Source of the DNA: JAIBJN01 sp963775395
GTDB lineage: Bacteria; Actinomycetota; Thermoleophilia; Gaiellales; Gaiellaceae
Assembly: GCA_963775395.1 (NCBI GenBank)
Contig: CAVZIX010000011.1
Coordinates: 1 to 64,000, forward strand
Direction: 5' to 3'
Length of the DNA stretch: 64,000 nt
Below the pieces are notes generated by a model. The model was not told the DNA's origin. It was given only the letters and a program-made list of their open reading frames with translations, and searched no databases. Positions 51,713-60,230 of the stretch are shown one piece after another (the first letter of the stretch is position 1; each line of letters begins with the position of its first letter). Both the position numbers and the translations under genes were made by a program.

Positions 51713-52398
51713 GGTGCCTGGCACCTGGACATGTCTCACGGCTGCCAATTCATTGCCGCGAAAGAGAGTCAGCGCGAGTCTCCACCCGCGCAGGGCTACA
51801 CCATGAGCGAGTGCCCCGACACCCTCGACCACGGTTCCCGGGTGCCGTCTATCACGTGACGGCACGGGGCATTCGCGGAACCCCAGTCTTCACCAGCGCC
51901 AGTGAACGACGACGCTTTCTGATGCTCCTGAATGAAACCTCGACGGCGCTTCGCTGGGAGTGCTTCGCGTACTGCTTGATGACGAACCACTACCACCTGG
52001 TCGTGGCGACCCCCGAGCCAAGCATCTCCATCGGTATGCACCGGCTCAACGGTGCATACGCACGCTGGTTCAATAGGTCCCACGGCCACCAGGGTCACCT
52101 TTTTCAGGCGAGGTTCCACTCGGCCCTGGTCGAGCGGGACTCCCACCTACTCGAGGCCTGCCGGTACGTCGTCTTGAATCCCGTTCGCGCCGGCCTCGTG
52201 CAAGCACCGTCGGACTGGAATTGGAGTAGCTATCGATCAACGGTGGAAGCTGGCGCACAACCGAGCTTTCTCGCTTCCGGCGCACTCCTCGAGCTGTTCG
52301 GTTCAGACACTGACTCGAGCCGGCGAACGTTCGAACGATTCGTTCAAGACGGGCAACGGCAGCTCGGCTCTTCCGGCCACGTCCAAGTGCCTGGCACC
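51713..52398 (+). mobile_element. RAYT element: transposase gene between inverted REP-like palindromes
   Basis: A 21-bp segment at 51713-51733 begins with the palindrome GGTGCC-T-GGCACC. The segment at 52378-52398 is its inverted copy with 18 of 21 positions matching, also built on GTGCC-T-GGCAC. The transposase gene lies between them, its last five codons running past the right copy. Enclosing REP-like sequences in inverted orientation is the hallmark of REP-associated tyrosine transposases. Confidence 0.65.
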
Positions 52399-52413
52399 GG
52401 GGCGTGGCTCTAG
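51811..52413 (+). CDS. REP-associated tyrosine transposase (Y1_Tnp family)
   Basis: The 200-residue protein has the HUH pair in TNHYHLVV, the early YHVTARG block, and the catalytic-Tyr helix GAYARWFNRSHGHQGHLFQ. All are typical of TnpA_REP/RAYT enzymes, which nick and move REP sequences. The GTG at 51811 gives PRHPRPRFPGAVYHV, the usual family beginning. The much longer open frame upstream on this strand is antisense to mreB and is not real. GC is slightly lower than in its neighbours. The frame is intact, so it may be active. Confidence 0.88.
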   Translation: MPRHPRPRFPGAVYHVTARGIRGTPVFTSASERRRFLMLLNETSTALRWECFAYCLMTNHYHLVVATPEPSISIGMHRLNGAYARWFNRSHGHQGHLFQARFHSALVERDSHLLEACRYVVLNPVRAGLVQAPSDWNWSSYRSTVEAGAQPSFLASGALLELFGSDTDSSRRTFERFVQDGQRQLGSSGHVQVPGTGAWL

Positions 52414-53003
52414 CCGACGTTGTAGGCGCCCGGGAAGTGGTCGGCTAGGTGGCCGATCAGGAGGGCTGCTGGGAGGCCCACGACATTGAGGTAGTCGCCC
52501 TCGATGCGTTCGACTAGGGCGGCGCCCTTGGCCTGGATGGCGTACGCGCCCGCGCGGTTGCGCCACTCGTTCGTGGCGACGTAGCGCGCGACGTCGCGCG
52601 GGGTGAGGTCGCGGAACGTGACCCGCGTCTCGGCGTGGTCGACGACCTCCCAGCCCGGGGCGAGGAGGCAGAGGCCCGAGACGACGACGTGCGTGTGCCC
52701 GCCGAGGCGGGTGAGCATGTCGACCGCGTCGCCCTCGCCCTCCGGCTTGCCGAGCACCGCGTCGCCGAGCACGACGGCCGTGTCCACCCCCAGCACCGGC
52801 CGCTCGCCGGCCTCACCCGCGACCGAGCGCGCCTTGCCCTTCGCGTGCGCCCGCACGAGCTCGACCGGGCCGAGCCCCGCGTCGTCCCGCTCCTCGTATC
52901 GCGGCGCGACCACGTCGAACGGAATGCCAAGCTGATCGAGGATCGCGCGCCGCTGCGGCGAGGTCGACGCGAGGAGAAGAGGAAGGACCGGCGGCGCGCT
53001 CAG
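52410..53003 (-). CDS. Maf-like nucleotide pyrophosphatase
   Basis: Maf proteins hydrolyse modified or canonical nucleoside triphosphates. Conserved blocks are LLASTSPQRRAILDQLG, VLGVDTAVVLGD, LGKPEGEGDAVDML and AGAYAIQAKGA, then IEGDYLNVVGLP. The start is uncertain. The only in-frame ATG/GTG/TTG start is at 53108, far inside ndk. CTG at 53003 gives SAPPVLPLLLASTSPQ, matching the family start and lying 4 bp after the ndk stop. About 197 residues. Confidence 0.88.
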   Translation of the reverse strand: MSAPPVLPLLLASTSPQRRAILDQLGIPFDVVAPRYEERDDAGLGPVELVRAHAKGKARSVAGEAGERPVLGVDTAVVLGDAVLGKPEGEGDAVDMLTRLGGHTHVVVSGLCLLAPGWEVVDHAETRVTFRDLTPRDVARYVATNEWRNRAGAYAIQAKGAALVERIEGDYLNVVGLPAALLIGHLADHFPGAYNVG

Positions 53004-53007
53004 GCCG

Positions 53008-53424
53008 TCACACGAGCTCGCCGTCGGAGAACCAGAGCGCGATCTCCCGCTCGGCCGACTCGAGCGAGTCCGAGCCGTGGACGAGGTTGTCCGGCATCGC
53101 GAGCGCAAGGTCGCCGCGGATCGTCCCGGGAGCCGAGTCGACGGGGTTCGTCGATCCCATCGTCGTCCGCACGACCTTCACCGCGGACTCGCCCTCGAGC
53201 ACGAACGCGAGCGTCGGCGAGGACGTGATGAACTCGACCAGCTCGCCGAAGAACGGCTTCTCGCGATGCTCGCCGTAGTGCTCTCCTGCGAGAGCTTCGT
53301 CGACGTGGACGAGCTTCGCGGCCCGCACCTCGAGGCCACGCTGCTCGAAGCGCGCGAGGATCTCGCCCGCGAGCCGGCGCTGCATCGCGTCGGGCTTGAT
53401 CAGGACGAGTGTGCGTTCCGCCAT
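53008..53424 (-). CDS. ndk: Nucleoside diphosphate kinase
   Basis: Ndk moves the terminal phosphate between NTPs and NDPs through a phospho-histidine. The 138-residue protein has ERTLVLIKPDAMQR at the start and the active His in DNLVHGSDSLESA. Length is normal. It overlaps the end of the upstream 70-residue gene by 25 bp and lies just before the Maf gene. Confidence 0.96.
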   Translation of the reverse strand: MAERTLVLIKPDAMQRRLAGEILARFEQRGLEVRAAKLVHVDEALAGEHYGEHREKPFFGELVEFITSSPTLAFVLEGESAVKVVRTTMGSTNPVDSAPGTIRGDLALAMPDNLVHGSDSLESAEREIALWFSDGELV

Positions 53425-53612
53425 CGCCGCTCTTCCTCGCGGATCCGCCGCAGCCGTGCCTCCTCGGGCTCGTCGCGCTTCCTCGCCTTCCAGAAGATCC
53501 AGCTCACGTACCCGAGCACGAACCAGGGGATGATCATCGCGAAGAGGGCGATGATCGAGAGGATCAGCGATCCACCGCTCTCCGGAGCGTGCATCTGGGC
53601 GAGCACCTGCAC
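53400..53612 (-). CDS. Small membrane protein (70 residues)
   Basis: One strong N-terminal membrane helix (LILSIIALFAMIIPWFVLGY), then a long charged tail (ARKRDEPEEARLRRIREEER). The start is GTG at 53612, with a TAACCT box 6 nt upstream, so it is likely transcribed as a leaderless mRNA together with ndk. The family is not recognised, but promoter and composition support a real gene. Confidence 0.65.
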   Translation of the reverse strand: MQVLAQMHAPESGGSLILSIIALFAMIIPWFVLGYVSWIFWKARKRDEPEEARLRRIREEERRWRNAHSS

Positions 53613-53618
53613 GCCCTC

Positions 53619-53624
53619 AGGTTA
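53619..53624 (-). promoter_or_regulatory. -10 box of the small membrane protein-ndk unit (leaderless)
   Basis: TAACCT on the minus strand, 6 nt before GTG 53612, overlapping the stop region of the zinc-ribbon gene. Confidence 0.45.
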
Positions 53625-54155
53625 ACCCGAAAGGTTCTCGACGGCGCGCGGCGACTCGACCGGCGTCTCGCAGAAGGGGCAGATCTGCCAGAGCGGCTCG
53701 AGCGGCGCCTTGCAGCGCCGGCAGGAGTCCTTCAGCTTCGTCGTGCAAACGGGACACGCGAGGAAGTTCGGCTCGATCGCGGCGCGGCAGACGGGGCAGC
53801 GCTCCACCGAGTCGAGCCCCTCCTCCATCGCCTTGATCTCGAGCTCGCGCTCGCGCACGTCCTCGAGGTACTCGGGCGGCCGGAAGAGCATGTAGATCAG
53901 CGGGCCGATGAAGGGCGGAAAGATCCCGAGCGCGACGGCCATCGCCAGGAGCCACGGATCCTCGATCCGGCGCCGCGCGTCCTTGTACACCCAGTACGCC
54001 GACGCCAGCCAGAAGACGACGAGGAAGAAGAGCGTGACGTTGCGGACGACCAGCCACTCCTCCGAGTCGAAGAAGTCGCCGACGAAATCCAGCGGGTTCC
54101 CGTCGTCCTCCGTCGTGGTCGTCGTCTGCGCGAGGAGTGTCTGCATCTGCGTCAC
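53622..54155 (-). CDS. Membrane protein with C-terminal double zinc ribbon
   Basis: The protein is 177 residues from GTG 54155, which overlaps the preceding stop as GTGA. Two membrane helices (VTLFFLVVFWLASAYWVY and AMAVALGIFPPFIGPLIY) are followed by a short helix and four Cys pairs: CPVC, CPVC, CRRC, CPFC. These form two zinc ribbons facing the cytoplasm. The family is seen in actinobacteria near folC/valS or ndk, but function is unknown. An internal ATG at 54146 is an alternative start. Confidence 0.75.
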   Translation of the reverse strand: MTQMQTLLAQTTTTTEDDGNPLDFVGDFFDSEEWLVVRNVTLFFLVVFWLASAYWVYKDARRRIEDPWLLAMAVALGIFPPFIGPLIYMLFRPPEYLEDVRERELEIKAMEEGLDSVERCPVCRAAIEPNFLACPVCTTKLKDSCRRCKAPLEPLWQICPFCETPVESPRAVENLSG

Positions 54156-54265
54156 AACAGGATCTTGCCAACGAACCACCCTGCGCCAAACGCAATCGCC
54201 ACGATCGCGAAGAGCACGATCGCCGCGAGGGCGAAGACGCTCAGCCGCTCGCCGACGCTTGCCAT
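54152..54265 (-). CDS. Single-helix membrane peptide (37 residues)
   Basis: MASVGERLSVFALAAIVLF then a continued hydrophobic stretch ending GWFVGKILL. It starts at ATG 54265 inside the last codons of folC and ends in a GTGA overlap with the zinc-ribbon gene. Both overlaps suggest it is translated as part of this operon. The function is unknown. Confidence 0.6.
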   Translation of the reverse strand: MASVGERLSVFALAAIVLFAIVAIAFGAGWFVGKILL

Positions 54266-55380
54266 GGTAGACACGAAGGGCGGACGGAGGCGAGATCCAT
54301 GAGCAGGTAGAGCGATCCGGTGACGAGGACGGCGCCCTCCTCCCCGGCGATCTCGCGCGCGCGCGCGAGCGCGGACGCCGGCTCTGGCACGACCTCGACG
54401 TCGTCGAAGAACTCGCGGCCGAGCGCTGCGAGCTCCACCGCAGGCACGGAGCGTGGGCTTGACGAGCCGGTCGCCACAAGCCGCCGGCCGAGGGCCGAGA
54501 GCGCAGCGAGCATCCCGGCAGCATCCTTGTCTTCGAGGATCGACACGGCGAGCACCCAGTCTGCCCGCGGCACGCGCGCGAGCAGGTAGCCGATGCCGGC
54601 GAGGTTGTGAGCGCCGTCCCACAGCTCGAGCGGCGCCTCCGCGACGAGCTCCATTCGCCCCGGAACGTGGACGTGCTCGAGTGGCGCGGGATCGACCGTC
54701 CGACGGAGGAAGCTCTCCGCCCCGGCGTGGGCGAGCGCGGCGCTCGAGGCCGACACGACGGTGACCGCCGAGGCCCCGGCGCTCCGAGCCGCCTCCTCCC
54801 ACTCCGGCTCGCCCAGGACGACGAGCGCGCCAGGTGAGACCACGGCGAGCTTCTCCGCGGCGATCGCCTCGCGGGTGGGCCCGAGCACCTCGACGTGCTC
54901 GAGGGCGACGTTGGTGAGCACGACGACCTCTGCGCCGAGGACGTTCGTCGCGTCGTGACGACCACCGAGACCGGCCTCGACCACGGCGACGTCGACGCCG
55001 GCAGCGGCGAACTCGGCGAGTGCCGCGGCGGTCAGCGACTCGAACTGGGTCGCCCCGACCGCCTCGGCATCGGCCCGCACCCGCCCGAGCACCTTCTCCA
55101 GGTCGGCCTCCTCGCCCGCCACGCGAACCCGCTCGGCCCACGAGACCACGTGCGGCGAGGTGTAGGCGCCCACCCGAAGTCCTTCGCCCGCCAGCAGCGC
55201 CTCAGCCATGCGCGTCGTCGTCGTCTTGCCGTTCGTGCCGACGACGTGGATCGCGCGGAGCCCGAGCTGGGGGTTGCCGAGCCGGGCCAGCAGCTCCCGC
55301 ATCCGTCCGAGCCCGAACTCCTCGGGCCACGGGCTCAGCGACTCGAGCCAGGCGAGGTGGATGTCAGCCGCCGAGCGCAT
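54241..55380 (-). CDS. folC: Folylpolyglutamate/dihydrofolate synthase
   Basis: FolC adds glutamate to dihydropteroate and folates. The 379-residue Mur-ligase-type enzyme has the P-loop VVGTNGKTTTTRM, TSPHVVSWAERVRV, EAGLGGRHDATNV and the C-terminal LWDGAHNLAGI. It overlaps the valS end by 17 bp, in the valS-folC order seen in many bacteria. Confidence 0.94.
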   Translation of the reverse strand: MRSAADIHLAWLESLSPWPEEFGLGRMRELLARLGNPQLGLRAIHVVGTNGKTTTTRMAEALLAGEGLRVGAYTSPHVVSWAERVRVAGEEADLEKVLGRVRADAEAVGATQFESLTAAALAEFAAAGVDVAVVEAGLGGRHDATNVLGAEVVVLTNVALEHVEVLGPTREAIAAEKLAVVSPGALVVLGEPEWEEAARSAGASAVTVVSASSAALAHAGAESFLRRTVDPAPLEHVHVPGRMELVAEAPLELWDGAHNLAGIGYLLARVPRADWVLAVSILEDKDAAGMLAALSALGRRLVATGSSSPRSVPAVELAALGREFFDDVEVVPEPASALARAREIAGEEGAVLVTGSLYLLMDLASVRPSCLPWQASASG

Positions 55381-57781
55381 CGAGCTCGCGCCGGTACCGC
55401 TCGAGCTTCTCGCGCTCGCCCTCGACCACGTCTGCCGGGGCGTTCGCGACGAAGCGCTCGTTGGACAGCATTTTCTCGGAGCGGGCGACCTCCTGCCGGA
55501 GCCGAGCGACCTCGTCGTCGCGGCTTCCGTTCACCGGCAGCTTGTCGGGCTGGACGACGATGTCGAAGACGCGCTTCGCATCGCCCTCGAGGTCGACGAC
55601 CACGCCGCTCCTCCGCGCGATGGCCGCGGCGTCGCGCACGTGCTCGAGCGCACCCAGGTCGGCCGCGAAGCGCGCGTCGGGCTCGGGCCAGGGGGCGACC
55701 ACGAGGCGGCTTTCGCGCGCGGGAAGCTCCGACCAGATCTCCTCGGTCACGTGCGGCATCACCGGGTGCAGGAGCAACAGAAGCCGCTCGAGCGCCACAA
55801 GGGCGGTCGCTGCCGCGTCCGGGTCGTCCTCGTACAGCCGCGGCTTCGCCGCCTCCGCGTACCAGTCGCAGAAGTCGTCACGTGTGAGGCGGTAGAGGAT
55901 CTTCACGGCTGCTGCGAAGTCGAACTCGGCCCATGCCGCCTCGACCTCCGCGCGCGCGGCGTCGAGCCGCGCGAGGATCCAGCGCTCCTCCACCGCATGT
56001 GGCCTCGCGTCCGGCTCGACCCCCTCGGTGTTTGCCAGGATCAGCCGCGCCACATTCCAGAGCTTGTTCGCAAGCCAGCGGCCCTCCTCGATCATGCCGA
56101 CGGCGAAGCGAACGTCCTGCGTCGAGGACATCTTCAGAAGGCCATAGCGCGTCGCATCGGCGCCGTGCTCGGCGATCAGCTCGAGCGGATCGATGCCCGT
56201 TCCGAGGCTCTTCGACATCCGCCGGCCGTCGGGCGCGAGGACCGTCGAGTGGATGATCACGTCGGTGAAGGGGACGTCCCCGACGAGCTCGAGCCCCGAC
56301 CAGATCATGCGGTTCACCCAGAGCCTGATGATCTCGCGCGCGGTCGAGTCGACATCGCCGGGGTAGTAGCGGCGGAGGTCGTCGGTCTCCTCGGGCCAGC
56401 CGAGCGTGGCAAACGGCCAGAGCGCGGACGAGAACCAGGTGTCGAGCACGTCGGGGTCGCGCTCGAGCTCGCCTGAGCCGCACTCGCCGCAGGCCTCCGG
56501 CGCCGGCCAGGCGCACGTAGCATGGCCGTCCGGGCAGTACCAGATGGGCAGCTGGTGGCCCCACCAGAGCTGCCGCGAGATGTTCCAGTCGGGGATCTCC
56601 TCGAGCGAGCGGATCGCGAACTGATGCTGCGACTCCGGGTGGTAGCGGACGCGCCGCTCGCGCAGCGCCTGGAGCGCCGGCTTGCGCGGCTCCTCCATCG
56701 CGCACCACCACTGGAGCGAGACGAGCGGCTCGATGCGGGTGTGACAGCGCTCGCACGTGCCCACGTTGTGGCGGTAGTTCTCCTGCTTCTCGAGCTGGTC
56801 GTGCTCGCGAAGCCAGGCGACGACGGCCTTGTCGGCCTCAACCTGCTCGAGCCCGGCGAGGTCGCCGGCCTCGGCGTTCATGAGGCCGTCCGGCCCAATG
56901 ACCGTCAGCGTCGGCAGGTTCTGGCGACGCCCGATCTCGAAGTCGGTCGGGTCGTGGCCCGGCGTGACCTTGAGCGCGCCGGTTCCGAACTCGGGGTCGA
57001 CGAGGTCATCGGCGATCACCGGCACGCGCCGCTCGACGTAGGGGACGACGACCTCTTTGCCGACGGCATCGCGAAAGCGCTCGTCGTCCGGGTGCACCGC
57101 CACGGCCACGTCAGCGAGGATCGTGGCCGGCCGCACCGTGGCCACCGTGATCGACCCGGAGCCGTCCACGAACGGATACAGCGCGTAGGTGAGCCTGTCG
57201 TCCATGGGCTCGTGCACGACCTCGAGGTCGGAGATCGCCGTCTCGTGGAACGGGCACCAGTTGACGATGCGGTTCGCCCGGTAGATCCAGCCGCGCCCCC
57301 AGAGATGGACGAAGAAGCGCATGACGGCCTCGATGTAGGCGTCGTCCATCGTGAAGCGCTCGCGGCTGTAGTCGAGCGAGGCGCCAAGGCGCCGGTACTG
57401 GCCCATGATCGTGCGGCCGGTCTCCTCGAGATGGCGCCAGACCCGCTCGACGAAGGCCTCGCGGCCGATCTCCTTGCGGGACGTCCCCTCGGCGACGAGC
57501 TGCTTCTCGACCACGTTCTGCGTCGAGATCCCGGCGTGGTCGTAACCCGGCTGCCAGAGCGTGTCGAAGCCGCGCATGCGGTGCCAGCGGATGAGCACGT
57601 CCTGGAGCGAGCCGTTGAGCGCGTGCCCCATGTGGAGCGCGCCCGTCACGTTGGGCGGCGGGACGCAGATGACGAAGGTCTCGTCGCGGCGTGCGCCGGC
57701 GCCCGCGCGGTAGTGGCCCTCTTCCTCCCAGAGGCGCTGCCAGCGCTCCTCGAGGCCCGCGGGAGAGTACGTCTGCTCCAT
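55364..57781 (-). CDS. valS: Valyl-tRNA synthetase
   Basis: ValRS charges tRNA-Val. The 805-residue protein has PPPNVTGALHMGHALN (HIGH-type motif), an editing domain with ATVRPATILADVAVAVHP, two Cys pairs, the KMSKS-type loop GRRMSKSLGTG and a C-terminal coiled-coil arm (REKLERYRRELDALGG). The ATG at 57781 is 7 nt after TACAAT, so the valS-folC transcript is likely leaderless. Confidence 0.97.
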   Translation of the reverse strand: MEQTYSPAGLEERWQRLWEEEGHYRAGAGARRDETFVICVPPPNVTGALHMGHALNGSLQDVLIRWHRMRGFDTLWQPGYDHAGISTQNVVEKQLVAEGTSRKEIGREAFVERVWRHLEETGRTIMGQYRRLGASLDYSRERFTMDDAYIEAVMRFFVHLWGRGWIYRANRIVNWCPFHETAISDLEVVHEPMDDRLTYALYPFVDGSGSITVATVRPATILADVAVAVHPDDERFRDAVGKEVVVPYVERRVPVIADDLVDPEFGTGALKVTPGHDPTDFEIGRRQNLPTLTVIGPDGLMNAEAGDLAGLEQVEADKAVVAWLREHDQLEKQENYRHNVGTCERCHTRIEPLVSLQWWCAMEEPRKPALQALRERRVRYHPESQHQFAIRSLEEIPDWNISRQLWWGHQLPIWYCPDGHATCAWPAPEACGECGSGELERDPDVLDTWFSSALWPFATLGWPEETDDLRRYYPGDVDSTAREIIRLWVNRMIWSGLELVGDVPFTDVIIHSTVLAPDGRRMSKSLGTGIDPLELIAEHGADATRYGLLKMSSTQDVRFAVGMIEEGRWLANKLWNVARLILANTEGVEPDARPHAVEERWILARLDAARAEVEAAWAEFDFAAAVKILYRLTRDDFCDWYAEAAKPRLYEDDPDAAATALVALERLLLLLHPVMPHVTEEIWSELPARESRLVVAPWPEPDARFAADLGALEHVRDAAAIARRSGVVVDLEGDAKRVFDIVVQPDKLPVNGSRDDEVARLRQEVARSEKMLSNERFVANAPADVVEGEREKLERYRRELDALGG

Positions 57782-57788
57782 CGAGACG

Positions 57789-57794
57789 ATTGTA
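57789..57794 (-). promoter_or_regulatory. -10 box of valS (leaderless)
   Basis: TACAAT on the minus strand, 7 nt before the valS ATG. It is one base from the TATAAT consensus. Confidence 0.55.
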
Positions 57795-57812
57795 CGGCGG
57801 TGCCCGCGCCGC

Positions 57813-58181
57813 TCAGCCGAGGGCCGAGCGGATCGCGGCGACGAGCTCGTCGTGGTCGAACGGCTTCTGGAACAGGGCGTGAGCGCCGGTCTGCTCCAGC
57901 GACTCGCGCTCCAGGGAGAGGTCGCGCGCGGTGATGATGATCACCGGGATACCCTCGAGCGCCGGCATCGCCTTCATGCGCTCCATGACGACCCGCCCGT
58001 CGCCCGCCGGGAGTCCGAGGTCGAGCAGGATCAGGTCGGGCTCCTCCTTGCGCGCGGCGTTCACGGCGGCGATCGCGTCACCGGCGAAGACGGCCTCGAA
58101 GCCTTCGCTCTTGAGACGGTGGCCGAGGAGACGGCGGATGTCCTGGTCGTCGTCGACTATCAGGATCTTGGCTTCTGCCAT
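57813..58181 (-). CDS. Single-domain response regulator
   Basis: The 122-residue receiver domain has the acidic pocket IVDDDQDI, the phospho-acceptor Asp in LILLDLGLPAGDG, the conserved Thr in IIITARD and Lys in FQKPFD. There is no output domain, so it must act through a partner protein. Its gene is divergent from the TPR/cyclase gene, with 39 bp between starts, which hints at a shared pathway. No histidine kinase is nearby. Confidence 0.88.
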   Translation of the reverse strand: MAEAKILIVDDDQDIRRLLGHRLKSEGFEAVFAGDAIAAVNAARKEEPDLILLDLGLPAGDGRVVMERMKAMPALEGIPVIIITARDLSLERESLEQTGAHALFQKPFDHDELVAAIRSALG

Positions 58182-58220
58182 CGTGCTCGGGCAGACTTGT
58201 AGCATGGAAGCAGGTCGACG

Positions 58221-60153
58221 GTGAGCCAGATCACCCAGGATCCCCTCGCCGCAGGGCGGGACGCGATTCGTCGCCTCGACTGGATCGTGGGCTACGAGCT
58301 CCTCCGCACCGCGGACGAGACGATGGAGCTCGAGCCCGAGGATCTGATGCTGCTCGGCGAGGCGGCCATGTGGAACGGCCAGATGGAGATGGTGCACCCG
58401 TACTTCGAGCGGGCGTACCGCGGCTACCTCCAGCAGGGCAACACGCTGCGCGCCGCATACGTGGCGACCTGGATCGCCCACAACCAGAAGAACAACATGC
58501 AGGCCTCGGTCGCCAACGGCTGGATGAGCCGCGCGAAACGTCTGCTGGACCTCGAGGAGGAGGCGCCCGAGCACGGGTACTGGGCGCTCCAGAAGAGCCT
58601 CGTCGAGCTCGGCCAGCACAACTTCGCCGAGTCGCTCGCCCTCGCCAAGCAGGCCGAAGAGCTGGGGCGCCGCTTCGGCGACCGCAATCTCGAGATCCGG
58701 GCGCTGCAACGGGAGGGAAACGTCCTCATCGAGCAGGGCGAGGTCGCCGAAGGGAAGCTCCTCCTCGACGAGGCGAGCGCGGCCGCCCTGGCAGGCGAGC
58801 TCGACCCGTTCTCCACGCTCGTCGTCTACTGCAACACGATCGGCGCCTGCCGCGACGTCGCCGACTTCGAGAGCGCGGGAGAGTGGACCGACCGCGCGAG
58901 CGAGTTCTGCGACGCCAACTGCGATGACCGCCTTCCCGGGCATGTGCCGGGTGAACCACGCCGAGGTGATGAAGTTCAAGGGCAGGCTGAGCGAGGCGCA
59001 GCATCTCGCCGACCGGGCCGGCGAGGAGCTCCGTGCCTGGAATCCGCGCATCGCCGGCGCCGCCTTCTACGAGCTCGGTGAGGTCAGGCTCCGGCTCGGC
59101 GAGCTCGGTCAGGCCGAGCAGGCCTTCCGCGAAGCCGACGAATTCGGAAGGACCCCCGAGCCGGGGCTCTCGCTCCTCCGCCTCGCGCAGGGGAACGCCA
59201 AGGGAGCCTTCGCCTCCATTCGGAGGGCGGTCGGGAACGACTCGCTCACCCTCCCCACCCAGGCTCGCCTGCTTCCGGCAGCCGTCGAGATCGCCGTCGC
59301 GGCCGGCGAGACCGACGAGGCCGCCGGGTACGCCGACCGGCTCGGCGCCGCTCGCGGACACCTACGACTCGTCCGCGCTCCGCGCGTCAGCGGCGTTTGC
59401 GCGCGGCCAGGTCGCGCTGGCCCGCGGGGCCTCCGACGCCGCCTTCGACGAGTTCCGCCAGGCGCGGATGATCTGGGACTCGACCGGGGCGACGTACGAC
59501 GTCGCCCGCGCGCGCGAGCAGCTCGGCAAGGCGCTCCGCGCCGGAGGCGAGGAGGACGCCGCGGTCTGGGAGCTCCAGGCGGCCGCCGCGCGCTTCGAGC
59601 GCCTCGGCGCCGCACGCGATGCCGACCGCGTCGCCGAGCTCCTCATGCGCGACGTCTCGACCGAGGTCCTGAAGACATTCCTCTTCACGGACATCGTCGG
59701 CTCGACCGAGCTCGCGAGCGCCGTCGGCTCCGACCGCCACTGGGTCAACCTCCTCCGCCGCCACGACGATGCGCTCCGCGCGATCTTCGCCGACTTCCAG
59801 GGGCAGGTCGTCGACCACACGGGCGACGGGTTCTTTGCCGCGTTCGAGGAGCCGGCGGATGCCGTCGGCGCCGCGATCGCGATTCAGCGCGCGATCGACC
59901 AGGAGTTCGAGTTCGACATCCGCATCGGCGTCCACACGGACGGCGCGCTCCAGACGCGGCGAGAACTACCACGGCAAGGGCGTGCACGCGGCTGCGCGGA
60001 TCGGCGCCGCAGCCGGAGGCCGTGAGGTTCTCGCGAGCGAGGAGACGATGCAGCAGCCTGTCGCAGTTCGCGACCTCCGAGCACCGGTCGGTGACGCTCA
60101 AGGGCTTCAAGGACCCGGTCGCCGTCTGCTCGGTGGCCTGGCAGCCGGGCTAG
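58221..60153 (+). pseudogene. TPR/class III adenylate-cyclase-like protein, reading frame broken four times
   Basis: Joined across frames, this is a protein of about 640 residues. The N-terminal two thirds are TPR-like helical repeats (GYWALQKSLVELGQHNFAES, FPGMCRVNHAEVMKFKG, ALRASAAFARGQVALARG). The C-terminal class III cyclase domain has its metal-binding Asp residues in FLFTDIVGSTELA and HTGDGFFAAF, then GENYHGKGVHAAARIG and VTLKGFKDPVAV. The frame changes near 58918, 59343, 59955 and 60045, each time by one extra base. All pieces are well conserved. This looks like sequence error rather than a dead gene. It starts at GTG 58221, divergent from a response regulator. Confidence 0.8.
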
Positions 60154-60230
60154 CGGCTCCGCACTGAACCGTCCGGCGGGTCGGTTGCGAAGGGAGTTCA
60201 CCCCCACCGCATCGACCTAGGAGGAAGACC

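Noticed and set aside
50362..51810. Long plus-strand frame running into the transposase
   Set aside because: This stretch is antisense to mreB and mreC. The recognisable transposase begins at GTG 51811.
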